Positions 25,795-35,050 of a stretch of DNA of 64,000 nt are shown here, in pieces; the first letter of the stretch is position 1; the number at the start of each line of letters is the position of its first letter. The position numbers were made by a program, and so were the translations under genes. The DNA is from Aneurinibacillus uraniidurans (lineage in GTDB: Bacteria; Bacillota; Bacilli; Aneurinibacillales; Aneurinibacillaceae), in contig NZ_CP116902.1 of the NCBI RefSeq assembly GCF_028471905.1, forward strand, positions 2,454,501 to 2,518,500. The letters run 5' to 3'. Under the pieces are notes generated by a model, which saw only the letters and a program-made list of their open reading frames with translations, ran no database searches and had not been told where the DNA came from.

Positions 25795-27342
25795 ATGAAA
25801 CCATCTTTCTGGCCCGCCCTGTTTGCGATCGTAACGGGCACGTTCATGGCGATTCTTGATACGAGTATTGTAAACGTCGCCCTCCCTAAAATGATGAATG
25901 TGTTCGGCGTATCTGCCTCAGAAATTCAATGGGTGCTCACCTCGTATACGTTAGCTATGGCTGCTGTTATCCCACTCACGGGCTATCTCGGTGACCGATT
26001 CGGCATGAAGCGTACGTATATTAGCGCGTTTATCCTTTTTACCGTCGGCTCGTTGTTGTGCGGCATTGCCTGGAGCAACACCAGCATGATTGTCGCCCGC
26101 ATCATTCAGGCGATTGGCGGCGGCATGCTTATGCCAGTCGGTCAGGCACTTATCTATCATGAGGTCCCGCAGGAGAAAATGGGACCGGCAATGGGAGTAT
26201 TCGGCATCTCGGCTATGGTTGCGCCTGCGGTGGGACCGACACTGTCTGGCTATATTGTCGAGCATTTAGATTGGCATTTTATTTTTACGCTGAATGTACC
26301 AATTGGAATCATCGGTATTCTGCTTGCTTGGACATTCCTGCGCGAAACGCCAATTCGTACTGATCTTCGCTTCGATCTACCCGGCTTTTTGTACTCTGCT
26401 CTTATGCTTACTACTTTGCTTCTAGCCGTGGCAAAAGGAGAAGAAAAAGGTTGGACATCGTTTTATATCGTTAGCCTGCTGATGGCGTCGTTGATTTGTT
26501 TGCTGCTGTTTGTTTATCGAGCACTGACGACAAAACAGCCTATTTTGAACATTCGTCTGATGGTCATCCCTGATTTTACGCTTGGCATGGCGGTAAACTG
26601 CCTCATGATGATCGGCATGTTTGGCGTCGTCTTTCTTATTCCGATTTATGCGGAGAATCTGCTGGGCTATTCTGCCATGAAAACCGGTGTACTTATGTTG
26701 CCGCAGACGCTAGCGCAAGGGTTCATTACGTTTATTACATCAGCGATTTTGCTTAACCGGATGGGTGGTCGAAAGCTCATTCTACTTGGACTTATTATTT
26801 CTTCTCTGAGCGGCCTTCTCCTCATTCATCTGAATGACCAGACATCATATAGCTACATCCAGCTCGTTCTACTTCTGCGCGGCTTCGGTCTTGGCTTCTG
26901 TATGATGACATCGATGCAGCTACCACTTCAGGCGCTTACTCGTGAACAGACTGGTGGCGCAACCGCTCTGCTGAATGTAGCGCGTCAGATTGCGACATCT
27001 GTTGGAGTTGCCATTCTTACATCTGTCTATCAGACACAAGGAACGAAACATGCTGTGCATTATGCTGAAACTGTGACAGCAGACAACTTACCTACCTCCA
27101 CCTATTTATCCGCAATGCAGCAGCAATATGTGGGGGCTGGACTCGACAGTTCACAGGCATACGGACAGGCGATGGCGTCAGTAGCTGGACTTGTTCGCAA
27201 ATATGCAGCCATTCAAGCACTCGACGATGCATTTCTTGTCTCTTTATTATTCCTTGCAGCCGCCATTCCAATCACTCTGCTCATTAAAGAAACAAAACCA
27301 GCGACCAGAAAGCAGGACGCTCCGCTTGCAGCCGAAGCGTAA
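25795..27342 (+). CDS. DHA2 family multidrug MFS transporter (EmrB-like)
   Basis: The 515-residue drug:H+ antiporter has about 14 transmembrane helices. Motif A-like GYLGDRFGMKR follows TM2, and the family start MAILDTSIVNVALPKM is present. It exports hydrophobic compounds. AAGGAGG precedes the ATG; it lies 12 bp after the first adaptor gene and 26 bp before a second one. Confidence 0.92.
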   Translation: MKPSFWPALFAIVTGTFMAILDTSIVNVALPKMMNVFGVSASEIQWVLTSYTLAMAAVIPLTGYLGDRFGMKRTYISAFILFTVGSLLCGIAWSNTSMIVARIIQAIGGGMLMPVGQALIYHEVPQEKMGPAMGVFGISAMVAPAVGPTLSGYIVEHLDWHFIFTLNVPIGIIGILLAWTFLRETPIRTDLRFDLPGFLYSALMLTTLLLAVAKGEEKGWTSFYIVSLLMASLICLLLFVYRALTTKQPILNIRLMVIPDFTLGMAVNCLMMIGMFGVVFLIPIYAENLLGYSAMKTGVLMLPQTLAQGFITFITSAILLNRMGGRKLILLGLIISSLSGLLLIHLNDQTSYSYIQLVLLLRGFGLGFCMMTSMQLPLQALTREQTGGATALLNVARQIATSVGVAILTSVYQTQGTKHAVHYAETVTADNLPTSTYLSAMQQQYVGAGLDSSQAYGQAMASVAGLVRKYAAIQALDDAFLVSLLFLAAAIPITLLIKETKPATRKQDAPLAAEA

Positions 27343-27368
27343 ACCGCTGGTATAACAGGAGGAATTTT

Positions 27369-28505
27369 ATGAACAGATTACGATTCATCGCACCTGGACT
27401 TCTGCTTCTTGTCGCACTCACCGGCTGCGATACGGCAAAGCCAACGAGTCTGGCTATGACAGGCGATGCCAAAACCACAACTCAATCCATATCGGGCAAA
27501 ACAAGCTATTCTGGTCGCCTGACTGCTGTTGTCGAGACCGTGATCGTATCACGCATATCCGGTCGGGTAGCTGGCGTACATAAAGATGTAGGCGATACGG
27601 TTAAGCCGGGTGATGTACTCGTTACACTGGAGCAGACCGATCTTGCAGCGCAGCTAAACAGTGCACAGGCGGATCTAGCTGCTGCCGAAGCCAAATACGC
27701 AGAAATCAAACGCGGCACCCGCACTGAAGAGATTCGTGCCGCACAAGCTGCCTATGATCAAGCATACGAGCGCTACCTAGATGCTAAAAAAGGCAAACGT
27801 CCAGAAGAAATCGCCAAGCTGGAAACAAGCGTACTTGACGCGAAAACAGCGCTCGATGCCGCCTCTGTCAAATGGAACCGCGCCAAACAGCTATACAGCC
27901 AGGGCGCACTTGCCAAACAATCATACGAAGATACTGAACTAGCCTTTAAGCAGGCTGATGCCCGCTATGCAAACGCGAAAAATGATCTCGCACTTGCCCG
28001 CGCAGGCTCCACCCCTGAAAATCTGCGTGCTCTGGCAGCCACTGCTGAACAGATGAAAGCCTTGCTTGCAAAAGCTCAAAATGGAAGCATCCCCGAAGCA
28101 AAAGCGCAAGCCGCTGCTGCGGTAGACAAATCGAAAGCACTGGTCGACGTACAGACATACAACCTGGCAAACAGTACGATTAAAAGTCCGAGTAAGGGCA
28201 TAGTTGCGACAAAAACTATCCATCCAGGCGAGCTGGCAAGTCCTACTCAACCACTCATGACGATTGTCGACTTAGATGAGATGTACGTATCTACTAGCGT
28301 ACCGGAGCAGGAGCTGCTCCATATTAAGGTCGGTCAGCAGGCTTCTGTACGAGTTGAAGCACTGCAACAAACCCTGCCTGGTACGATTAAATCAATCAGT
28401 CCGAAAGCTGATCCCGGTACGAACAAATTTACCGTGAATGTTTTGCTTGCCAATCCTAACCATACGCTACGCTCCGGTATGACGGGAATCGTTACCTTTA
28501 AATAA
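27369..28505 (+). CDS. Lipoprotein HlyD/RND-type efflux adaptor
   Basis: The 378-residue protein has a lipoprotein signal peptide with lipobox LTGC (Cys about residue 20). The barrel-sandwich domain (YSGRLTAVVETVIVSRISGR; VGDTVKPGDVLVTLEQTDL) is split by a long alpha-helical hairpin with Ala/Lys/Glu-rich repeats (about 85-240), followed by a beta-barrel domain. It is anchored outside the membrane by lipid, unlike the first adaptor. Having two adaptors of different design flank one EmrB gene is unusual. A strong terminator follows. Confidence 0.88.
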   Translation: MNRLRFIAPGLLLLVALTGCDTAKPTSLAMTGDAKTTTQSISGKTSYSGRLTAVVETVIVSRISGRVAGVHKDVGDTVKPGDVLVTLEQTDLAAQLNSAQADLAAAEAKYAEIKRGTRTEEIRAAQAAYDQAYERYLDAKKGKRPEEIAKLETSVLDAKTALDAASVKWNRAKQLYSQGALAKQSYEDTELAFKQADARYANAKNDLALARAGSTPENLRALAATAEQMKALLAKAQNGSIPEAKAQAAAAVDKSKALVDVQTYNLANSTIKSPSKGIVATKTIHPGELASPTQPLMTIVDLDEMYVSTSVPEQELLHIKVGQQASVRVEALQQTLPGTIKSISPKADPGTNKFTVNVLLANPNHTLRSGMTGIVTFK

Positions 28506-28508
28506 GTC

Positions 28509-28561
28509 AGCAAAATAAAACCGGACGGCTTTACGCTCTGTCCGGTTTTATTTTGCTTTTA
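28509..28561 (+). terminator. Terminator of the efflux operon
   Basis: Perfect 18-bp stem AGCAAAATAAAACCGGAC / GTCCGGTTTTATTTTGCT with a 13-base loop. AT-rich flanks make it usable in both directions, so it may also serve the converging sulfurtransferase gene. Confidence 0.85.
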
Positions 28562-28585
28562 CAACGTTTAGTTCACATAATGTGT

Positions 28586-29422
28586 TTATGGTTGTGCACC
28601 CTGCTTTTTCTCATTATCAGCATACGAAATCCAGTCACTCCAGCTTCCTGTATACAGCTTCACATTGCGATATCCGATCTGCTCCAAGGCAAACAAGTTT
28701 GCACACGCCGTCACACCAGACCCGCAATATACAATGACCTCTCGATCACGCGGCACCTGAGCAAAATGACGCTCCAACTCTTCATTCGTTTTCCATATCC
28801 CGTCACCATTCACAACATGCTGCCAATCATAATTGACTGCACCCGGAATGTGGCCGCCTACTGGATCAACGGTTTCTGCTTCACCCGTGTAACGGTTATA
28901 CGCCCGCGAGTCGATCAGCAGCGCCTCTCCATTCTTGCAATTTGTTCGCACATCTTCCATAGAACGCAGCATCTCAGCTTGAATACGCGGCTCATAAGCT
29001 GTACGCTGTACGCGCGGTATTTCTTTCGTAAGCGGATATACCGCCTTCCATGCTGCATACCCGCCATTCAGCAAGGCTACCTGTTCATGTCCGATATAGC
29101 GCAGTAATCGATACGCGCGGGCAGCCATCGCTCCATTCTGGTCATCATATAATACAACCCGCGTCTCATGAGTAATGCCCGCTGCTTCGACCACACGTAC
29201 AAATTCGTCTACCGACGGCCATGGATGACGTCCACCATGTGCTGCTTTCGGTGCTGATAGGTCACGTTCGAGATCCCAGTAGATCGCCTCAGAAATATGT
29301 CCTTCTTCATATGTCGTCCGCCCCGCTTCCGGGTCTCCCAACACGAACCTACAATCGATAATTCGCACATCCTTTTCTTGCCCATTCTCCTTCAACCATG
29401 ATACGGTAACAAGCTTGTCCAT
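28586..29422 (-). CDS. Sulfurtransferase (tandem rhodanese)
   Basis: The 278-residue protein has two rhodanese domains. The N-terminal one is inactive-type (YDDQNGAMAAR replaces the Cys loop) and the C-terminal one has active-site Cys in YCGSGVTAC. The loop CGSGVT is of the mercaptopyruvate/thiosulfate sulfurtransferase kind; the preferred donor cannot be read. GAGGAGACG precedes the ATG. Divergent from ppdK with a cre-like site between them. Confidence 0.9.
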   Translation of the reverse strand: MDKLVTVSWLKENGQEKDVRIIDCRFVLGDPEAGRTTYEEGHISEAIYWDLERDLSAPKAAHGGRHPWPSVDEFVRVVEAAGITHETRVVLYDDQNGAMAARAYRLLRYIGHEQVALLNGGYAAWKAVYPLTKEIPRVQRTAYEPRIQAEMLRSMEDVRTNCKNGEALLIDSRAYNRYTGEAETVDPVGGHIPGAVNYDWQHVVNGDGIWKTNEELERHFAQVPRDREVIVYCGSGVTACANLFALEQIGYRNVKLYTGSWSDWISYADNEKKQGAQP

Positions 29423-29462
29423 TGTACGTCTCCTCTTCTCAACTGCCTGATTAGCAGGAATT

Positions 29463-29476
29463 TTAAAGCGTTTACA
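29463..29476. promoter_or_regulatory. Near-consensus cre (CcpA) site
   Basis: TTAAAGCGTTTACA differs from TGAAAGCGTTTACA at one base. It lies 41 bp upstream of the sulfurtransferase start and about 195 bp upstream of ppdK. Carbon catabolite repression of either gene is plausible. Confidence 0.5.
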
Positions 29477-29545
29477 GAATTACTTATAAGTATACCGGAG
29501 AAAAAAGGAGGCAGACAATTAAAAACATATGACCTTATGAAATGT

Positions 29546-29587
29546 AACCGTTATGTCACACAACGGTTAGTTGCTCCGCAATATAAT
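29546..29587 (+). promoter_or_regulatory. Inverted repeat and -10 box upstream of ppdK
   Basis: AACCGTT-N9-AACGGTT (29546-29568) is a perfect 7-bp-arm inverted repeat. It sits over the -35 position of a TATAAT (29582-29587) that has no recognisable -35 box. This looks like an activator or repressor site at the ppdK promoter; the regulator is unknown. Confidence 0.4.
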
Positions 29588-29641
29588 ACATGTATGATCG
29601 TATTAATAGCATTTTGACAATCCCAAACTTGCTGGAAAATT

Positions 29642-29674
29642 GGAGGTGTCTGTCGCCTAGCGCGATATACCATG
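29642..29674 (+). promoter_or_regulatory. ppdK Shine-Dalgarno separated from ATG by a hairpin
   Basis: GGAGG (29642-29646) is 25 bases from the ATG (29672). Between them GGTGT-CTG-TCGC and GCGA-T-ATACC can pair around a CTAGC loop, ending exactly at the ATG. Folding would bring the site close to the start codon. No other in-frame start with a site exists. Confidence 0.5.
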
Positions 29675-32323
29675 AGTGAAAAATATGTATACCTGTTCCA
29701 TGAAGGTAATGCGTCGATGAACGAGCAGCTTGGACGTAAAGGTGCGAATCTTGCGGAAATGGCCGGTCTCAACCTGCCGGTACCGCCTGGTTTTACCATT
29801 ACGACGAGCGCATGCCGACGCTTCTACGAAGAAGGAAAAAAGATTCATCCTCTGATTGAGCAGGAGATCTACAAAGCACTCGATTTACTGGAAGAAAAAA
29901 CAGGCAGACGTTTTGGTCACCCAGAAAATCCGCTGCTTGTGTCTGTTCGTTCCGGTTCATCCACTTCCATGCCCGGCATGATGGATACGATTTTGAATCT
30001 TGGAATGAATGATTATACGGTGTCCGCCTTAGCAAAACAAAACGGGCTGACACACTTTGCCTATGACTCGTATCGCCGCTTCATCCAGATGTTTGGCTCC
30101 ATCGTACTTGGAGTGGATAGCGATCTATTTGAAGATGAACTTGAGAAAATGAAGGAAGCAGCCGGAGTTACGCAGGACTCACAACTAAGCACGGAACACC
30201 TGTTAGACCTAATCGTAACGTTCAAAGACATTGTATGCCAGGAGAGCGGTCGCAAGTTCCCACAAGACCCGCGCCAGCAGCTGCTGATGTCGATTGGAGC
30301 GGTGTTTGATTCATGGTACAACAACCGGGCGATGATCTATCGGCGTATTCACAAAATCCCGAATCATATCGGAACAGCTGTCACCATTCAACAGATGGTA
30401 TTTGGCAATTTGGGCCCGAATTCAGGAACCGGTATCTCCTTCACCCGCCATCCGTCCACCGGGGATGATCAACTATTTGGGGAATTCATGTTTAATGCCC
30501 AGGGTGAAGATATTGTGGCTGGTATCCGTACGCCGCTTTCGCTTGACGTGTTGCGTCAGAAGCTGCCAGCTGTATATGATGAGTTTGAACAGGTAGCCAT
30601 TCAGCTTGAACGCCATTACCATGATGTGCAGGACATTGAGTTTACCATTGAAGAGGGAAAGCTGTACATTTTGCAGACACGATCTGCGAAACGAACAGCA
30701 GAAGCCAACATTAAGATTGCAGTCGATATGGCAAATGAGGGCCTGATTACAAAAGAAGAAGCGATTCTGCGCGTAGACCCAGGTTCCCTCTCGCCGCTTA
30801 TGCAGCATACAATTGACCCGGATGCAGACTTAGAAGTGCTTGGCTACGGATTAGAAGCAAGTACAGGGGCTGCCACCGGCATTATTGTATTCGACGCCGA
30901 AGAAGCAGAACGCCAGCATCGTACCGGACATTCGGTTATTCTTGTCCGCCAGGAAACCACACCAGAAGATATTCATGGCATTGTCGCCAGCTCAGGCGTA
31001 TTAACAACACGCGGCGGGGTCACAAGCCACGCGGCTGTCGTAGCACGGGATCTCGGCACACCGTCTGTCGTCGGATGTGAGTCGTTTAAAGTCGATATGA
31101 ACCAGCGCCAGCTCATTACGGATACGACCGTGCTGCATGAAGGTGATGTCATTACCATTTGCGGCTCCACCGGACGTGTGATTCTCGGTGAAGTACCGCT
31201 TGTACCGCCTAGATTCTCTCAGGAATTCCGTACCCTTCTCGGCTGGGCGAATGAATATAAAACATTAGAAGTACACAGCAGTGTAAATACGCCGCAGGAA
31301 GCGGAACTAGCAGCACGCATGGGCGCAGAAGGCGTGGGCTTATGCCGCACCGAGCTCATGTTTATGGACCCGGAGCGCCTCCCAATTGTGACCCAGATGA
31401 TTCTTGCCCCTACAAAGCGGGAGCGGCGCAGAGCACTAAATAAGCTTATTCCCATGCAAAAATCTGATTTCTGCGGCATCTTCCGCGAGATGGAAGGCAA
31501 GCCGGTCACCATCCGACTGCTTGATCCGCCACTGCACGAATTCCTGCCGAATCCATCCCAACTGGCGATTGAAATTGAACGGGCTCGTGTGGCAGGAGAT
31601 CTCGAACTCTTGGCGGAAAAAGAAGAGTTGCAGAAACGAATCAGCGTCCTGCATGAGCTCAATCCGTCGTTTGGTCATCGCGGTTGCCGGATCGGCATTA
31701 CGTACCCGGAAATTTATGAAATTCAGACACGCGCTATTGCAGAAGCGGCTCTACAGCTCAAAGCGCAAGGGATTACGGTCTATCCGAACATCATCGTGCC
31801 GCTCGTCAGCGACTGGCGCGAGATGAAAGCTGTGAAAGAAACCGTGACCGAAACGCTCGAACAAGTATTCAGTGTGTACCGTGATCGCATCGATATCCCG
31901 GTCGGTGCCTTTATCGAGCTACCACGCGCCTGCATGACGGCCAATAAAATGGCCCAATACGCCGATTTTTTCACATTCGGTACGAACGATTTAACGCAAT
32001 CAACGTACGGCTTCAGCCGTGATGATGCAGAAGGCAAATATCTGGCTTACTATCTCGATCATAAGATCCTACCGGAAAACCCGTTCGTTGTCCTCGATGA
32101 GGAAGGTGTCGGTCAGCTGATTACATACAGCATCAAGCAGGGTCTCATACAGAACCCAAATCTTCGCCTTGGTGTGTGCGGCGACCATACGAGCGAGAAA
32201 AACTCGGTTCTCTTCTTGCAGAATACTGGATTGAATTTTATTTCGTGCCTGCCACCACGCATCCCGGCAGCACGCCTAGCTGCTGCCCAGGCGGCGATTA
32301 AATCGGAAATCGCTTCGGTATGA
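29672..32323 (+). CDS. ppdK: Pyruvate, phosphate dikinase
   Basis: The 883-residue enzyme interconverts pyruvate + ATP + Pi with PEP + AMP + PPi. Domains in order: N-terminal ATP-grasp (KGANLAEMAGLNLPVPPGFT; SVRSGSSTSMPGMMDTILNL), phosphohistidine domain (GGVTSHAAVVARDLGTP), and C-terminal PEP/pyruvate TIM barrel ending FGTNDLTQSTYGFSRDD and GVCGDHTSE. Length is typical. It supports gluconeogenesis or PPi-linked glycolysis. No PPDK regulatory protein gene is nearby. The start has an unusual leader hairpin. Confidence 0.97.
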   Translation: MSEKYVYLFHEGNASMNEQLGRKGANLAEMAGLNLPVPPGFTITTSACRRFYEEGKKIHPLIEQEIYKALDLLEEKTGRRFGHPENPLLVSVRSGSSTSMPGMMDTILNLGMNDYTVSALAKQNGLTHFAYDSYRRFIQMFGSIVLGVDSDLFEDELEKMKEAAGVTQDSQLSTEHLLDLIVTFKDIVCQESGRKFPQDPRQQLLMSIGAVFDSWYNNRAMIYRRIHKIPNHIGTAVTIQQMVFGNLGPNSGTGISFTRHPSTGDDQLFGEFMFNAQGEDIVAGIRTPLSLDVLRQKLPAVYDEFEQVAIQLERHYHDVQDIEFTIEEGKLYILQTRSAKRTAEANIKIAVDMANEGLITKEEAILRVDPGSLSPLMQHTIDPDADLEVLGYGLEASTGAATGIIVFDAEEAERQHRTGHSVILVRQETTPEDIHGIVASSGVLTTRGGVTSHAAVVARDLGTPSVVGCESFKVDMNQRQLITDTTVLHEGDVITICGSTGRVILGEVPLVPPRFSQEFRTLLGWANEYKTLEVHSSVNTPQEAELAARMGAEGVGLCRTELMFMDPERLPIVTQMILAPTKRERRRALNKLIPMQKSDFCGIFREMEGKPVTIRLLDPPLHEFLPNPSQLAIEIERARVAGDLELLAEKEELQKRISVLHELNPSFGHRGCRIGITYPEIYEIQTRAIAEAALQLKAQGITVYPNIIVPLVSDWREMKAVKETVTETLEQVFSVYRDRIDIPVGAFIELPRACMTANKMAQYADFFTFGTNDLTQSTYGFSRDDAEGKYLAYYLDHKILPENPFVVLDEEGVGQLITYSIKQGLIQNPNLRLGVCGDHTSEKNSVLFLQNTGLNFISCLPPRIPAARLAAAQAAIKSEIASV

Positions 32324-32332
32324 GCGATTATG

Positions 32333-32363
32333 GCGCAGAGATGGATGTCTCTGCGCTATTTTT
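32333..32363 (+). terminator. Terminator of ppdK
   Basis: Perfect 9-bp stem GCGCAGAGA / TCTCTGCGC, 6-base loop, then TATTTTT. Confidence 0.88.
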
Positions 32364-32426
32364 ATGCAACTTCACATGTCTGCGATTCGTACATAGTAGG
32401 AAGAGAGAAAGAAGGAGAGATTACTG

Positions 32427-33548
32427 TTGGACAATACAAAAAAAGAAAAACGCGGCTGGAAAACGCTTGGCGGTATTGGCGGGTTTCTACTGCTATTCGG
32501 TGGGAAACTAAAATTCCTACTGCCAATTCTTAAAATGGGGAAATTCGGCACGATGATCTGGAGTATGCTCCTATCAATCGGCGCCTATATGTTAATTTAT
32601 CCGTGGAGCATCGCGCTTGGCCTTGTAGCGATGCTGCTGATTCATGAGCTTGGCCATGTCTGGGCCGCTAAGCGTCGGGGGCTACCTGTCAGTCTGCCTG
32701 CCTTTGTTCCGTTTTTTGGCGCAGCTGTGATGATGAAAAAACTGCCGCAGGATGCAGAGACAGAGGCGTATATTGCGATTTATGGACCGTTTATTGGCGG
32801 GCTCGGTGCAATCGCCGCACTTATAATGGGATTTGTGACTGGCTCTGAGCCGCTGTATGTTATTGCCTTTCTCGGTTTCCTACTGAACTTATTCAACCTA
32901 CTTCCTATGTATCCACTTGACGGAGGCAAGATCGCCGCTGCGATCTCCCGCTGGTTATGGGTGATCGGACTCGTTGGAGGACTTGTGCTGATTGTGCACT
33001 TCAAAATGTTTATTCTGTTACTATTCTGGGGGCTGTTTGCCTGGGAATTATACAGCAGCTACCGCCGCAAGAAGAAAGCTGCCGCCGTACCGGAACCGAT
33101 CACTGCCTCTCCGTTTACTGCACAGTATATTGTCTGGTCAGTTCCACGACGCCTGTTTGATGAACAAGGAGCGTTTATTCCGGCAATTGAACATTCGCGG
33201 CGCCTACCGTTCCATCATGTAGGAGATATCACGGCGCAAAAAGATGTCGTCGTTCTTTATTATCCGGGGCTTGATCATGAAGAAACGTTCTCATTCACAG
33301 ACGGTCTAGTTCATGACGCACAGCTTGTTCAAACACGGGTAGAAGGCGATACGGTACATTTAGGCATCAAGCTTACTGTGGAACGATACGAACCGGTGCC
33401 AGAAGAGGTTCATATGATCCGTGACGAGCCGTACTACGAAGTACCAGCACGCATCCGCTGGATATACGGGGCAGCGTACATCGGGCTTGCTGCTGTGCTG
33501 GCGGCAGGCATGATGTATACGTCTACCTTTATGAATACAGTTCGCTAA
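32427..33548 (+). CDS. Site-2-protease-like M50 family membrane metalloprotease
   Basis: The 373-residue multi-pass protein has the zinc motif HELGHVWAA (HExxH) in a transmembrane segment and a downstream NLLPMYPLDGGKIAAA, giving the third ligand Asp. Family members cleave substrates within the membrane. A soluble C-terminal part of about 130 residues precedes a last hydrophobic helix. The start is TTG at 32427 after AAGGAGAG. No obvious anti-sigma substrate lies next to it. Confidence 0.88.
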   Translation: MDNTKKEKRGWKTLGGIGGFLLLFGGKLKFLLPILKMGKFGTMIWSMLLSIGAYMLIYPWSIALGLVAMLLIHELGHVWAAKRRGLPVSLPAFVPFFGAAVMMKKLPQDAETEAYIAIYGPFIGGLGAIAALIMGFVTGSEPLYVIAFLGFLLNLFNLLPMYPLDGGKIAAAISRWLWVIGLVGGLVLIVHFKMFILLLFWGLFAWELYSSYRRKKKAAAVPEPITASPFTAQYIVWSVPRRLFDEQGAFIPAIEHSRRLPFHHVGDITAQKDVVVLYYPGLDHEETFSFTDGLVHDAQLVQTRVEGDTVHLGIKLTVERYEPVPEEVHMIRDEPYYEVPARIRWIYGAAYIGLAAVLAAGMMYTSTFMNTVR

Positions 33549-33558
33549 CCGAAAAAAA

Positions 33559-33583
33559 GGAGCTCTCCGATGAGCTCCTTTTT
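33559..33583 (+). terminator. Terminator of the M50 protease gene
   Basis: GGAGCTC-N6-GAGCTCC followed by TTTTT. Confidence 0.85.
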
Positions 33584-33636
33584 GCGTGTATCTGGCGTGT
33601 GTTTTTGACGAAATCGAGAATATAGGCAAAGCTGCA

Positions 33637-34044
33637 CTACTCAAGCGGCTTCAGCTCAAATCCTTCCTCAAACAATTGTTTATATCGGATGTCCTCAAAT
33701 GGTACATCCGTATGTGTATAATAGCGTGTGTCAAACACAATGCGTCCGTCTTCTGGAAACCCAAGGTTATCAAAGTATGGTTTTGCAAGCACAAGTCGTC
33801 TTTGAATTTCCGTCCACGATTCATACTGCCAGCAAATCTCAAGCTTATCGTTGAAGATGCTAAAATGCACGCCGGTCTCTGTAATGTACGGCATCACTTT
33901 TGTGTGCATAATATCACCATTCCACACGATCATATCTCCATTGGCAAGCAAAATCCCGCGCGCGTACTTCTCGTCACGGTATATATTTTTCACATCACGC
34001 CGTGTCGGATTCGTGCACAAAAACAAATCATCCAGATTGCCCAA
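33637..34044 (-). CDS. Hypothetical protein (135 aa)
   Basis: A soluble, aromatic-rich 135-residue protein (GDMIVWNGDIMHTKVMPYI; SWTEIQRRLVLAKPYF). It has no signal peptide or transmembrane helix and I do not recognise a family. The start is TTG at 34044 after GGGGTGGAG. It lies 73 bp downstream of dnaD, where nth is found in B. subtilis; no relation to Nth is visible. Confidence 0.65.
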   Translation of the reverse strand: MGNLDDLFLCTNPTRRDVKNIYRDEKYARGILLANGDMIVWNGDIMHTKVMPYITETGVHFSIFNDKLEICWQYESWTEIQRRLVLAKPYFDNLGFPEDGRIVFDTRYYTHTDVPFEDIRYKQLFEEGFELKPLE

Positions 34045-34117
34045 TCACTCCACCCCGTTTTATTTATTTATCTTGTAACTTATACTATTTCGCAATTACA
34101 GATACATATTCCTTCCT

Positions 34118-34849
34118 TTATACCTCGGTTTCTTCCTCCAGCCAATTATAGAATGGAAACTCCTGCTGTGCGGCTGCACCGGATTGCACCACTTCTCGCT
34201 TTTCTAACGAACGCGGTTGCTGATGCTTGCGAAACTTCAGGCTATGTTCACGTGCTTGCTTGGGGGTACGGATATTCTGACGATTCCATTCAAACAAAAT
34301 CCGATCAATATATCGAAAAAATAGCTTGCCCGAAATAACCGCTTCCCGCAGCGCTGACATTATAAGCGCTTCGGAATATCCATCCTGATCCAGCCACATG
34401 GCCAGATTCTCACACTCAATTGGCGACAGCGGACGACCAAACTCTTCTTCAAAAATGGCGTACAAATTTTTGGTCCGACTCTCTTCGGTTTTCTCTTGCT
34501 CGACCCGTACCTTCTCCTGTAGACAGGCAGCAATTCTCCGATACAATAACGTGAAACAATACCACTCCGAACGAACGCCCGTTGTACTGTCTACTGCTTC
34601 CTCGATGGATATGTATTGCTGCTGCACAAGGCGCTGCATGATCTTGACAATCTCCGCTGCATCCTTCGACATTCGCTCTTCGATTTCATACAGCGTCGGG
34701 AACCGCTTCCCTTCTGTTTTAAATACAAGGAGATGAATGATCAGCATCATTTCCTCGTCTGTTAACCCAATCTGCCGATAATGCCGAAGCAGCAGGTTCG
34801 GCAGTGCCGTCGTCCCTGCTTCAAGCATTTCCAGTATACTATCACTCAT
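34118..34849 (-). CDS. dnaD: DNA replication initiation protein DnaD
   Basis: The 243-residue protein has an N-terminal winged-helix domain (LLRHYRQIGLTDEEMMLIIHLL) and a C-terminal DnaD/DnaB-like domain (EFGRPLSPIECENLAMWLDQDG; ALREAVISGKLFFRYIDRIL). It helps load the replicative helicase at oriC and at restart sites. The start at 34849 has GGGGTGG upstream. In B. subtilis the order is aspB-asnS-dnaD; here aspB is 2.3 kb upstream and asnS is missing, replaced by a decayed response regulator and a chemoreceptor. Confidence 0.9.
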   Translation of the reverse strand: MSDSILEMLEAGTTALPNLLLRHYRQIGLTDEEMMLIIHLLVFKTEGKRFPTLYEIEERMSKDAAEIVKIMQRLVQQQYISIEEAVDSTTGVRSEWYCFTLLYRRIAACLQEKVRVEQEKTEESRTKNLYAIFEEEFGRPLSPIECENLAMWLDQDGYSEALIMSALREAVISGKLFFRYIDRILFEWNRQNIRTPKQAREHSLKFRKHQQPRSLEKREVVQSGAAAQQEFPFYNWLEEETEV

Positions 34850-35050
34850 CGAAATTCCACCCCTCATGTATGACGATTATAGCAGGATATGATCGACAAG
34901 TTTAGTCTTGTAAATTAACTTTCTTTTGTACGAACCCAGATAGTCTAACGGACCTGGAGCACTCATGAATTTTTTACTGGAAATCCACAGATTTTGTAGA
35001 TACAATTAACGATGGAATAATACCCACATCCTCCATAAGGAATTCCCCCA

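Noticed and set aside
29554-29580. Second TGTCACA (29554-29560) as another ECF41 promoter before ppdK
   Set aside because: Sixteen bases downstream the sequence is CGCA, not CGTC/CGTT, and the heptamer lies in the loop of the AACCGTT palindrome, so it is probably a chance match.
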